NCBI GenBank assembly: GCA_017745075.1
Contig: JAGIAD010000019.1
Coordinates: forward strand, 1-35,809
DNA from: Sphingobacteriaceae bacterium
Lineage (GTDB): Bacteria > Bacteroidota > Bacteroidia > Sphingobacteriales > Sphingobacteriaceae
Direction: 5' to 3'
DNA: 35,809 nt
Below, piece after piece: positions 15,148 through 22,279 of the stretch; the stretch's first letter is position 1; every line of letters begins with the position of its first letter. Both the position numbers and the translations under genes were made by a program. The notes beneath the pieces were generated by a model. That model saw only the letters and a program-made list of their open reading frames with translations, did no database searches and was not told the DNA's origin.

Positions 15148-15970
15148 CTATTCACTCCATAAAATCGATAATACTAACGATTTCGGTTTTAGTGCCGATG
15201 ATTACAGCCGCTTTAAATTTGGCGACGATCTGGTTGCCCGGTCGTTCGGTAAAGCTCTCGCTGATGGATTTATCCATTATTACCTGGTTGATAACCTGAT
15301 TACCGACCAGATTGTAGTGATATCTAGCCCTTACAGCTTTATCCCGACGGCAACCTTTGCCATGAAAAACTATTTTGTGAGCCAGCTTAATCGCTGGCTT
15401 GTAGAAAATGGTGGTTTGGCTGTACAGGAAACCAAGGTACACCGTACCATTACCTATAAAGAAGATTATGGCGAATTAAGTGCTGAAGAAAGGCTTTCGC
15501 TGATCGGGAATGATTCTTTTCATATTGATAAGGATTTTCTGACAGGAAAAACACTGCTTTTTCTGGATGATATCAAAATTACCGGGAGCCACGAAAGGAT
15601 GATCTTGAAAATGGCCAAAGAATATGGGCTGAGCAATGAAATGCACATGCTTTATTTTGCCGAACTGGTGAATAAAAATATCCATCCCAATGTAGAGAAT
15701 TTTCTGAATTACCACCAGATCAAATCTATTTTTGATCTTGAAGAAATTATAGACGGGGGCAATTTTTGCTTCAATACCCGTATAGTAAAATATATTTTAA
15801 ATAGCAGTTCGAGTAGTTTCACTATATTTTTGGAACGCAGAAGTGCCGATTTTGTTAACCAGCTTTATGATCTCTCGCTCGGTAATAATTACCATACGAT
15901 AGATGCATATTCGAAAAATTTAAATCTCATTAAAGACTATATCAAAAACAACAATTATAAATTAATTTAA
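15134..15970 (+). CDS. Phosphoribosyltransferase-like protein of the Ter operon
   Basis: 278 residues from the ATG at 15134; an upstream ATG at 15035 is in frame but lies deep inside the HAD gene, and residues 1-33 of that longer form have no PRTase features. The PRPP-binding loop is LLFLDDIKITGSHE (about 141-154), the classic hhhDDxxxTG signature of type I phosphoribosyltransferases. The rest, including ITDQIVVISSPYSFIPTAT near residue 56, is less conserved. Comparative work on Ter clusters links such PRTases with HAD enzymes in a proposed pathway for a nucleoside-like metabolite, so a related biosynthetic or regulatory function is likely. The base/substrate is unknown. Confidence 0.75.
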   Translation: MIPYSYSLHKIDNTNDFGFSADDYSRFKFGDDLVARSFGKALADGFIHYYLVDNLITDQIVVISSPYSFIPTATFAMKNYFVSQLNRWLVENGGLAVQETKVHRTITYKEDYGELSAEERLSLIGNDSFHIDKDFLTGKTLLFLDDIKITGSHERMILKMAKEYGLSNEMHMLYFAELVNKNIHPNVENFLNYHQIKSIFDLEEIIDGGNFCFNTRIVKYILNSSSSSFTIFLERRSADFVNQLYDLSLGNNYHTIDAYSKNLNLIKDYIKNNNYKLI

Positions 15971-15972
15971 AT

Positions 15973-16527
15973 ATGGCTATTAATCTGCAAAAGGGGCAAA
16001 GGGAGAATATCAATGCCCCTAAATTTACAATAGGTTTAGGTTGGGATACCAACAGCTCTTCTACAGGTTCGGCATTCGATTTAGATGCTTCGGTTTTTAT
16101 ACTGAACGATCAGAAAAAATTAATTTCTGACGAAAATTTTGTTTTCTATAACAATCTGGTTTCTCCAGACGGTGCGGTAGAACACACTGGCGATAATTTA
16201 ACTGGCGCTGGCGATGGTGATGATGAACAGGTTAAAATCGACCTGACGAAAATCGACAGTAAAGTAAGCGAAATCTGCATCGTTGTTACCATTCACGAAG
16301 CAGAAAGCAGAAGGCAGAACTTCGGTCAGGTGAGGAATTCATTCATCCGTATTTTTGATTCGGTAACCAACGAAGTGATCTTGAAATATGAACTTGAAGA
16401 AGATTTTTCAATCGAAACTGCGGTAGAATTCGGAAGGATCTATAAGCGCGAAAATCAATGGAAATTTGAGGCGGTAGGTGTAGGTATGAAAGGTGGTTTA
16501 CAGGATTATTTAAACAAATATCAATAA
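15973..16527 (+). CDS. TerD-family protein
   Basis: A 184-residue cytosolic TerD-domain protein. The characteristic MAINLQKGQR start, AFDLDASVFILND (about 35-46) and the acidic loop DNLTGAGDGDDEQVKIDL (about 74-91) are present; TerD-like domains bind Ca2+ through these Asp-rich loops. It is close to other family members in length and has no lesion. The gene starts 2 bases after the PRTase gene and ends 4 bases before a second TerD paralog. TerD/TerZ proteins act in stress and tellurite resistance by forming a membrane-associated complex. Confidence 0.95.
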   Translation: MAINLQKGQRENINAPKFTIGLGWDTNSSSTGSAFDLDASVFILNDQKKLISDENFVFYNNLVSPDGAVEHTGDNLTGAGDGDDEQVKIDLTKIDSKVSEICIVVTIHEAESRRQNFGQVRNSFIRIFDSVTNEVILKYELEEDFSIETAVEFGRIYKRENQWKFEAVGVGMKGGLQDYLNKYQ

Positions 16528-16531
16528 TATT

Positions 16532-17146
16532 ATGGCAATCAATCTTCAAAAAGGACAGCGTATCAGTCTTGAAAAAAGCAATGGTACCAAACTGCAGCAT
16601 GTTTGTGTAGGTATTAACTGGGGCGCAATTGAAAAGAAAGGCCTCTTCGGTTTCGGATCTTCAAAAGAAGCCGTAGATTTAGATGCAAGCTGTGCTCTGT
16701 ATAACGAAAACAAGCAGCTTCTGGAAGTTGTTTATTTTGGGAACTTAAAATCTAAAAACGGATCGGTAAAACACAGCGGTGATGATTTAACAGGCGATAT
16801 GGGCGGTGATGACGGCCTTGACAATGAAATTATTACACTTGATTTTTCGCAGCTGGATGCCAATGTAAATTATGTGGCTTTTGTGCTGAACAGCTTCAGA
16901 GGACATGATTTCGGTACCATTCCTTTTGCTTCGATCCGTATTTATGAAGGAACGCCTAAACGTGTAAACGAGGTTTTTGCTACTTACGATATTGCAAACG
17001 GATCTAATTTTGCCGGTCATGTATCAATGGTAATGGGCGTTTTCTACAAGAAAAACGGCGAATGGAAATTTAATGCCATCGGCGAACCAACCAGAGACAG
17101 AAAACTGGAAGAAACCGTTAAAACCGTAACCCAAAATTATTTATAG
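16532..17146 (+). CDS. TerD-family protein, second paralog
   Basis: A 204-residue TerD-domain protein with the same MAINLQKGQR start as its neighbour but a longer insertion (about 31-47, GAIEKKGLFGFGSSKEA). The domain motif is VDLDASCALYN, and the Ca-binding loop is DDLTGDMGGDDGLDNE (about 84-99). It differs enough from the preceding TerD to be a diverged duplicate (TerZ-like). The short C-terminal tail RDRKLEETVKTVTQNYL is unique to this copy. It precedes the TelA gene by 28 bases. Confidence 0.93.
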   Translation: MAINLQKGQRISLEKSNGTKLQHVCVGINWGAIEKKGLFGFGSSKEAVDLDASCALYNENKQLLEVVYFGNLKSKNGSVKHSGDDLTGDMGGDDGLDNEIITLDFSQLDANVNYVAFVLNSFRGHDFGTIPFASIRIYEGTPKRVNEVFATYDIANGSNFAGHVSMVMGVFYKKNGEWKFNAIGEPTRDRKLEETVKTVTQNYL

Positions 17147-17174
17147 GCTCCAGGGCTGATCATATAATAAAACT

Positions 17175-18272
17175 ATGGAAACCAACCCAAATCTTCCCCA
17201 AACCCTTACACCGGTTAAGCTGGATAAAGATGGCAATGTTGACCTCGAAAAAATAACCAGCGAGGAAACAATCAAATACCAGGAGATTGGAAAATCGCTC
17301 GAACCATCAGATGTAAATTCTATCCTGAATTATGGAAGCGAAGCCCAAAACTCAATGGAGAAATACAGTAACGAATTTTTATCGTCTGTACGAACTTACA
17401 ACAGTGGCGAAGTTGGCGGTCTGATTAACGAACTGCTAACCGAACTGAACTATATTGATGTCTCTGAACTCGAGCAGAGCGGTTTTAAGAGTTTCATCTC
17501 TAAAATCCCTTTTTTAAAGAGCTTGGTGGTTGATGTAAAGAAACTTTTCCAGAAGTACGATGTAGTGGTTAATAATATCGATAAAATAACCAATAAAATC
17601 AAAGCCGGAAGGTTAAACTCGATCAAAGACAATAGCTCGCTGCAAACCATGTTCGATAGCAATGTGGGTTATATCCACCAGATGGAAGAACTCATTATTG
17701 CCGGCCAGTTAAAGTATAACGAATTGAGTATCAAACTCGCCGAAATGGAAGGCAGGCCTGCCGATTACCAGGATTATGAAATTGCCGATTTAAGGGATTT
17801 CATCAGCCGTTTGGATAAAAGGCTGGCTGATATGAAGATTGTGCGTTTTATTATGCTGCAATCATTAGCTCAGATCCGTGTGGTGCAGAACAACAATACT
17901 TCTATAGCAGAAAAAGCACAGTCGATTATTTCTACCACCATTCCGGTGTGGAAAAACCAGCTCACTATTGCTGTTGCTTTACAAAGGCAAAAGGCCAATG
18001 TAGAGATGCAGAAGAAAATTTCGGATACAACGAATACCATTTTGCAGAAAAATGCAGAAATGCTGAAGCAGAACAGTATCGATGTGGCCAAAGAAAATGA
18101 AAAAACAGTGGTATCTTTGGAAACCCTAAAACGCACCACATCATCGTTGATCGAAACACTTAACGAGGTGAAACAGATCCATGAGGCTGGTGCTCAGAGC
18201 AGACGTGTGTTGGATGGCGAGCTTAAAACTCTGGAAGCAGAGTTGAAAAAGAACGTGACGAGGGTGAATTAA
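17175..18272 (+). CDS. telA: Toxic-anion resistance protein, TelA family
   Basis: A 365-residue, almost entirely helical cytosolic protein of the TelA/DUF939-type family, similar in length to the usual 370-400. Recognisable features are FLSKIPFLKS-like SFISKIPFLKSLVVDVKKLFQKYD (written here in two parts because it is long: SFISKIPFLKS then LVVDVKKLFQKYD), the central RLADMKIVRFIMLQSLAQIR and PVWKNQLTIAVALQRQ, and a helical C-terminus with SIDVAKENEKTV. TelA homologues are found next to TerC/TerD in stress clusters; their mechanism is not established. It lies between the TerD paralog and the unknown terminal gene. Confidence 0.93.
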   Translation: METNPNLPQTLTPVKLDKDGNVDLEKITSEETIKYQEIGKSLEPSDVNSILNYGSEAQNSMEKYSNEFLSSVRTYNSGEVGGLINELLTELNYIDVSELEQSGFKSFISKIPFLKSLVVDVKKLFQKYDVVVNNIDKITNKIKAGRLNSIKDNSSLQTMFDSNVGYIHQMEELIIAGQLKYNELSIKLAEMEGRPADYQDYEIADLRDFISRLDKRLADMKIVRFIMLQSLAQIRVVQNNNTSIAEKAQSIISTTIPVWKNQLTIAVALQRQKANVEMQKKISDTTNTILQKNAEMLKQNSIDVAKENEKTVVSLETLKRTTSSLIETLNEVKQIHEAGAQSRRVLDGELKTLEAELKKNVTRVN

Positions 18273-18280
18273 ATTAACCT

Positions 18281-19243
18281 ATGGATGAATACCGCTTAAA
18301 TATTATCAAAAAATCGAACACAGAGATCAACCGTTTACAGTTGCTCTCTGTGTTTTTTGATGATGAGGTAATTTATAAAATTTACCTGCGCAGCCAGGTT
18401 ATTCATCAGCTGTTTGTAAATAATGAAGAACTGGAAATCGAAAAACTCGATCTTTTCCATCTTCAGTTTACCAATAGTGTTATAGAACTGCTCAGAAAGA
18501 TCAAAAAGAGCAACGAAAAAAATGTATCGCTCATTTACGATGAGATTGACCTTAATGAAGAACTGATTGAGCGGATGTCGGGAACAGTGCTCGACCAAAA
18601 AAGTTTCCAGCAGGATAAACAAAAGCAATCACTTAAAGTAAACCTGTCGCTTCGGAAATTATTCAGTGTACTTTCTGATTTAAGTTCTGATTTTCCCTTT
18701 TCGAAAAACATCAACGTTTTTAGCTCTAAATATGCCAACGACTTTTATTTTGATCTTACCACCGATCAGTTTACACAACTGATTAACTTTCAAAACAGGC
18801 TGGTATATACCAATACATATGCCATCATCGAAAAGAAATTGATGGGCAAACTGTGTAAATATGATTTCCGTACAGAATTTTATATTGGTTTAAAATCAGG
18901 CGAGCAGGTAATCGAAGTATACAGATTTTTGGAAACAGACGATTATTATCTTTTTTTTCCAAGCAGAAACCTGTTCCTTTTCTGCGATTTAGCTCTTTTG
19001 AAAGACCTGGATACTTCCACCAACCTGTCGGAAAAAGAGAAGATCATACAGGAGCTCCAGTACAAAAATGATAAATTAAAAAGTAATGCTGCGGTATTAA
19101 AAACAGCTATTCCAAAGGAAGTTCTGAATTTGCTGGAAGACAGTTATCATAAAATGTCGGATATCAACTTCATCAATCACCTCAGTAATTTCGATGTTCA
19201 GTCGAATATACTGAAGACCATGCTTAAAACAGATTTGTTTTAG
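18281..19243 (+). CDS. Unrecognised 320-residue protein, last gene of the Ter operon
   Basis: I do not recognise this family. It is 320 residues, without a signal peptide or membrane segment, and rich in Leu, Phe, Tyr, Asn and charged residues. N-terminal residues 1-110 are mainly alpha-helical (RSQVIHQLFVNNEELEIEKL, NEELIERMSG). A mixed region with aromatic-rich beta-like strands (ANDFYFDL, EFYIGLKSGEQVIEVYRFL, DDYYLFFPSRNLFLF) covers about 150-240. A helical, possibly coiled-coil stretch follows at about 250-292. It starts 8 bases after telA, so it is certainly co-transcribed and likely a TelA/TerD partner. No catalytic motif is apparent. The next gene is convergent, so this ends the operon. 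Confidence 0.75.
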   Translation: MDEYRLNIIKKSNTEINRLQLLSVFFDDEVIYKIYLRSQVIHQLFVNNEELEIEKLDLFHLQFTNSVIELLRKIKKSNEKNVSLIYDEIDLNEELIERMSGTVLDQKSFQQDKQKQSLKVNLSLRKLFSVLSDLSSDFPFSKNINVFSSKYANDFYFDLTTDQFTQLINFQNRLVYTNTYAIIEKKLMGKLCKYDFRTEFYIGLKSGEQVIEVYRFLETDDYYLFFPSRNLFLFCDLALLKDLDTSTNLSEKEKIIQELQYKNDKLKSNAAVLKTAIPKEVLNLLEDSYHKMSDINFINHLSNFDVQSNILKTMLKTDLF

Positions 19244-19277
19244 CGGCTTGATTTTTAATGCGCTATTTGCCTAAAAC

Positions 19278-19367
19278 CGTCATCTCTACCGGAGCACCGC
19301 CGAATGGAGAGAGCTATGTATGTCTTGGTAGATCTCTCGGTTTCGTTGCACTTCGCTCGAGATGACG
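19278..19367. repeat. Palindromic repeat, copy 1 (CGTCATCTC type)
   Basis: Outer arms CGTCATCTC (19278-19286) and GAGATGACG (19359-19367) enclose GAGAG...GATCTCTCGG sequence. With copy 2 it fills most of the 262-base gap between the convergent Ter operon and dienelactone hydrolase genes, where it may act as a two-way terminator. Confidence 0.75.
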
Positions 19368-19408
19368 ATCAGAGAGGAACATATCTAAATGACTTTAAAT
19401 AAAGCCGT

Positions 19409-19494
19409 CGTCATCTCGACTGTAGCATCGCGGAGTGGAGAGATCTATATCTCAGTAGATCTCTCGGCTTCATAACATTTCGCTCGAGATGACG
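19409..19494. repeat. Palindromic repeat, copy 2 (CGTCATCTCGA type)
   Basis: Outer arms CGTCATCTCGA (19409-19419) and TCGAGATGACG (19484-19494); inner arms GAGAGATCT (19438-19446) and AGATCTCTC (19457-19465). This is a cleaner copy of the element at 19278-19367. Both copies end with GATGACGATCAG. Confidence 0.8.
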
Positions 19495-19505
19495 ATCAGC
19501 GAAAC

Positions 19506-20369
19506 TTACCTCGTTAACACTGCCAATTTATGTTTAAACAGTTCGATTGTTCTGCTCCAGGCCAGTTTTGCAGCGGCTTCGTTGTACCGCGTAGGAGAGG
19601 TGTTGTTGTTAAAAGCATGATTCACACCTTCATAAATATACAGCTTATAATCGATTTTATTGTCTTTTAAAGCCTGCTCGTAGGCCGGAATGCCGGCATT
19701 AATCCGTTCATCTAATCCGCCATAATGCAGCATTACACTTGCCTTAATTTTTGACACATCGGCGGCATTGGGCTGTGCACCGTAGTAGGCAACAGCGGCC
19801 TGTAGTTTAGGATCGTTAACGGCCAGTTTGTTTGCCATTGCACCGCCCCAGCAAAAGCCAACACAGCCCACTTTACCGTTTCCATCTTTGCGGTTGCGCA
19901 GGTATTCCAGGCCTTTTAAATAGTTTTGTAAGTTTTTTTCAGGGTCCAGCTTACCGATCAGCTCACGTCCTTTATCTTCATCGGCAGGTGTCCCACCAAA
20001 TGGCGAAAGTGCATCAACCCCCAACGCAATAAAACCTTCGGCGGCAACACGTTTGGTTACATCGATGATATGTGGGTTTAAACCACGGTTTTCGTGGATC
20101 ACCAATACACTGCCCAGATTCTTTTTCCCTTTTGGTTTGGCCAGAACGGCTTTGATATCGCCATCAACACCCGGATAGGTAATGTTTTGAACCTCAATAT
20201 CGTCGCTTTTAAAAGCAGTGGCTGCCACATAGTTGTTTTCGAGCATGGGTAAAATCGTCATGGCCAAAGCTGTGCTGCCCGCCAGGACGGCCAGTTTTTT
20301 CATGAAATCCTTTCTGCTGATCTGACTGTGCGTGTACTCATCGTACAGGTTAATTATTTTCTGGTCCAT
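19506..20369 (-). CDS. Dienelactone hydrolase-family alpha/beta hydrolase, exported
   Basis: A 287-residue hydrolase. The dienelactone-hydrolase triad is present: Cys173 in VGFCWGGAMA, Asp220 in YGGLDERI and His251 in GVNHAFNN; Glu93 in HENRGL is the conserved partner. The N-terminus (residues 18-40, SRKDFMKKLAVLAGSTALAMT) resembles a Tat signal with RK in place of RR, so export is likely. Substrates of this family range from dienelactones to other esters and lactones, and none can be assigned. A 16-bp palindrome upstream suggests its own repressor. The gene is convergent with the Ter operon and precedes no co-directional partner closely. Confidence 0.9.
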   Translation of the reverse strand: MDQKIINLYDEYTHSQISRKDFMKKLAVLAGSTALAMTILPMLENNYVAATAFKSDDIEVQNITYPGVDGDIKAVLAKPKGKKNLGSVLVIHENRGLNPHIIDVTKRVAAEGFIALGVDALSPFGGTPADEDKGRELIGKLDPEKNLQNYLKGLEYLRNRKDGNGKVGCVGFCWGGAMANKLAVNDPKLQAAVAYYGAQPNAADVSKIKASVMLHYGGLDERINAGIPAYEQALKDNKIDYKLYIYEGVNHAFNNNTSPTRYNEAAAKLAWSRTIELFKHKLAVLTR

Positions 20370-20384
20370 CTTACTGATTTTTAA

Positions 20385-20400
20385 TTATCTTACAAGATAA
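20385..20400. promoter_or_regulatory. 16-bp palindrome upstream of the dienelactone hydrolase gene
   Basis: TTATCTT (20385-20391), AC, AAGATAA (20394-20400): perfect 7-bp arms separated by two bases, 16-31 bases before the ATG. The shape and position fit a dimeric repressor site (for example a MarR-type or HxlR-type regulator). No such regulator is encoded in the window. Confidence 0.45.
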
Positions 20401-20432
20401 ACAAGGTGATTGAGATTTAGCCTCAGCGTTGC

Positions 20433-21437
20433 CTAAAAGTTACAATACTGTTCTTCCCATTTTTTGATCAGCGATACGCGGTGTTTGGTATAGCGTGGCG
20501 TTAAGAATATGTTAGACCAGTCGTCGTAATTATCGTAAAAGAATTTGAGGAAGAAAATATGAAAGGTAATGCCCAGGTAATAGATGGCTTTTAATTCATC
20601 ATCTGTTAACGGCCTGATTTCCTGGTAAGCCTGTAAAAAAGTGTCAAAATCTTTTTCAGCCTGTTCTTTAGTGATCAGGTTATTGAGCTGGTGAAAGAAA
20701 TAATGATTCAGGAAAGTCATTAAATCGTTAACCAGGTAGCCTTCGCCGGAGAAATCGAAATCAAAAAAAGTAATGTTTCCCTGCTCATCAAAATGGAAGT
20801 TTTTTGGAAGGAAATCGTAATGACAATAACCGTAGCTGAATGCTGAAGTATCAAATTCTTCAAATTTCTTTACCACTTTGTTTGCGATGTTGTTGAGGTA
20901 ATCGAATTCTTCCCTCATTTCGGCAAAATGCGGTTTTAAATCCCTTAAAGGCTGAAACAATGTGGTTTCAAAATCAAAAACCGGTCTGGGATAGTTCAGT
21001 TTAATTGCGGCTGTAGTTTGATGCATTTTGGCGATATCCTGCCCCAGCCTGATCAGTTGCTGGTCTCCAAGGTCTAAAACTACTTTTCCTTCTGCAAAAG
21101 CAAGCAATACACCATTTCTCAAACCTTCAATGGCGTTAAACTGCTGGATATATTTCCCTTCAATATCGCTCAATGGATAAGAAACCCGATTTCCATTTGC
21201 TTTTAAGATGTTGAGCAATTCTACTTCACCCTCAATTTCGCTTCTTTTACGGTGGGCATCGCGGTAAATCTTTAAAATATATTTTTTAGAATCGTTTTCC
21301 AGGATATAGGTGTCGCTTACATTTCTGATCAGTAAATGGCATGTTGTAGCGGGATCTAAACCATAGGCCTCAATGATATAGTTGTTTAAAGCGGCGGCTG
21401 ATAAGGTAGAATATTGGGCCGGAAAGAAATTCTGCAT
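20433..21437 (-). CDS. APH-fold phosphotransferase
   Basis: A 334-residue kinase-like protein of the aminoglycoside-phosphotransferase/choline-kinase fold. It has the ATP-binding Lys in YILKIYRD (Lys56), the Brenner-type catalytic loop HYDFLPKN (His206-Asp208...Asn213) in place of the usual HGD, and the metal-binding Asp in FFDFDFSG (Asp226). The substrate is unknown; similar Bacteroidota proteins resemble homoserine- or hydroxylysine-kinase-like enzymes and the stress kinase SrkA, and nothing here shows antibiotic modification. It is co-directional with the dienelactone hydrolase but 63 bases upstream of it, so they may share transcripts. Confidence 0.85.
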   Translation of the reverse strand: MQNFFPAQYSTLSAAALNNYIIEAYGLDPATTCHLLIRNVSDTYILENDSKKYILKIYRDAHRKRSEIEGEVELLNILKANGNRVSYPLSDIEGKYIQQFNAIEGLRNGVLLAFAEGKVVLDLGDQQLIRLGQDIAKMHQTTAAIKLNYPRPVFDFETTLFQPLRDLKPHFAEMREEFDYLNNIANKVVKKFEEFDTSAFSYGYCHYDFLPKNFHFDEQGNITFFDFDFSGEGYLVNDLMTFLNHYFFHQLNNLITKEQAEKDFDTFLQAYQEIRPLTDDELKAIYYLGITFHIFFLKFFYDNYDDWSNIFLTPRYTKHRVSLIKKWEEQYCNF

Positions 21438-21457
21438 GGGGATGGGCTTTGGGATTT

Positions 21458-21465
21458 CAAATATA
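21458..21465 (-). promoter_or_regulatory. -7 element upstream of the APH-fold kinase
   Basis: CAAATATA on the plus strand is TATATTTG on the minus strand, an exact TAnnTTTG, 21 bases before the ATG. No well-spaced -33 TTTG is visible, so this is a partial promoter match. Confidence 0.3.
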
Positions 21466-21550
21466 AATTTTCAAAACCAAATCTTAGCCATAATTAAGAT
21501 TACCACACCAGGCTATTGTTTGAAGGTTTTACTTAAAATAGATCCATCAG

Positions 21551-22279
21551 TTAATCATCAATATTCAGGAGCTGTTTAATGATACCCCTGAAATTTTTAC
21601 CAATGGGCACCTGCTGGCCGTTTTTAAGCACAATGGTATTGCCCTCGAGGTAATCGACATATTTTTTGTTGAGGATAAATGATTTGTGTATCCGGATAAA
21701 ATAATCGACCGGTAACTGTGTCTCAAAACTTCCCAAAGTTCGTGGGGTAAGTAAAAATTCGTTGTTTTTCCACACTTTTACATAATTACCGAGACTTTCC
21801 AAAAAGTGTATTTCTTCTACATTGACCAGGATATGTTTTTTATCTACCCTGAGCGAAATCTGTTCCCCGTTTTGGCTTATTGTTTTTTCAATGCCAGTTG
21901 TATTAATATGCTGTTTTTTAAGCTGATATAGTTCGAATGCACGGTTAACGGCTTTCAAAAAGCGGTCGAGCCTAAAGGGTTTTAAAAGGTAATCGCAAAC
22001 TGCAAGATCGAAACTTTCCAAAGCATATTCTTCGTAGGCCGAAGTAATAATAACGAGTGGTTTATGCTGTAATGTTCTCAAGAAATCCAGGCCGTTCAGC
22101 TTCGGCATCCTAATGTCGAGAAAAATCAGGTCTGCCTGTTGGTTGCTCAAAAACAAGAGTGCTTCCGTAGCGCGGTAGCAATGCCCAACTATGCTGATAA
22201 AAGGAATATCTTTTGCATATTCCGTTATTATGCCATGGGCAAGCGGTTCATCGTCTACAATCAGGCAACGTAAGCTCAT
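21551..22279 (-). CDS. LytTR-type response regulator
   Basis: A 242-residue regulator: the receiver domain (about 1-120) has phospho-acceptor Asp55 in LIFLDIRMPK, the acidic DDEP start, Ser in ITSAYEEY and Lys in LLKPFRLD. The LytTR DNA-binding domain (about 138-240) has the typical pattern VNVEEIHFLESLGNYVKVW, then TLGSFETQLP, FIRIHKSFILNKKYVDY and NGQQVPIGKNFR. It overlaps the histidine kinase stop/start by 4 bases. LytTR proteins bind two direct repeats of about 9 bp separated by about 12 bp, and such a repeat lies in the spacer upstream of the divergent ABC gene. It is the likely controller of that transporter. Confidence 0.95.
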   Translation of the reverse strand: MSLRCLIVDDEPLAHGIITEYAKDIPFISIVGHCYRATEALLFLSNQQADLIFLDIRMPKLNGLDFLRTLQHKPLVIITSAYEEYALESFDLAVCDYLLKPFRLDRFLKAVNRAFELYQLKKQHINTTGIEKTISQNGEQISLRVDKKHILVNVEEIHFLESLGNYVKVWKNNEFLLTPRTLGSFETQLPVDYFIRIHKSFILNKKYVDYLEGNTIVLKNGQQVPIGKNFRGIIKQLLNIDD

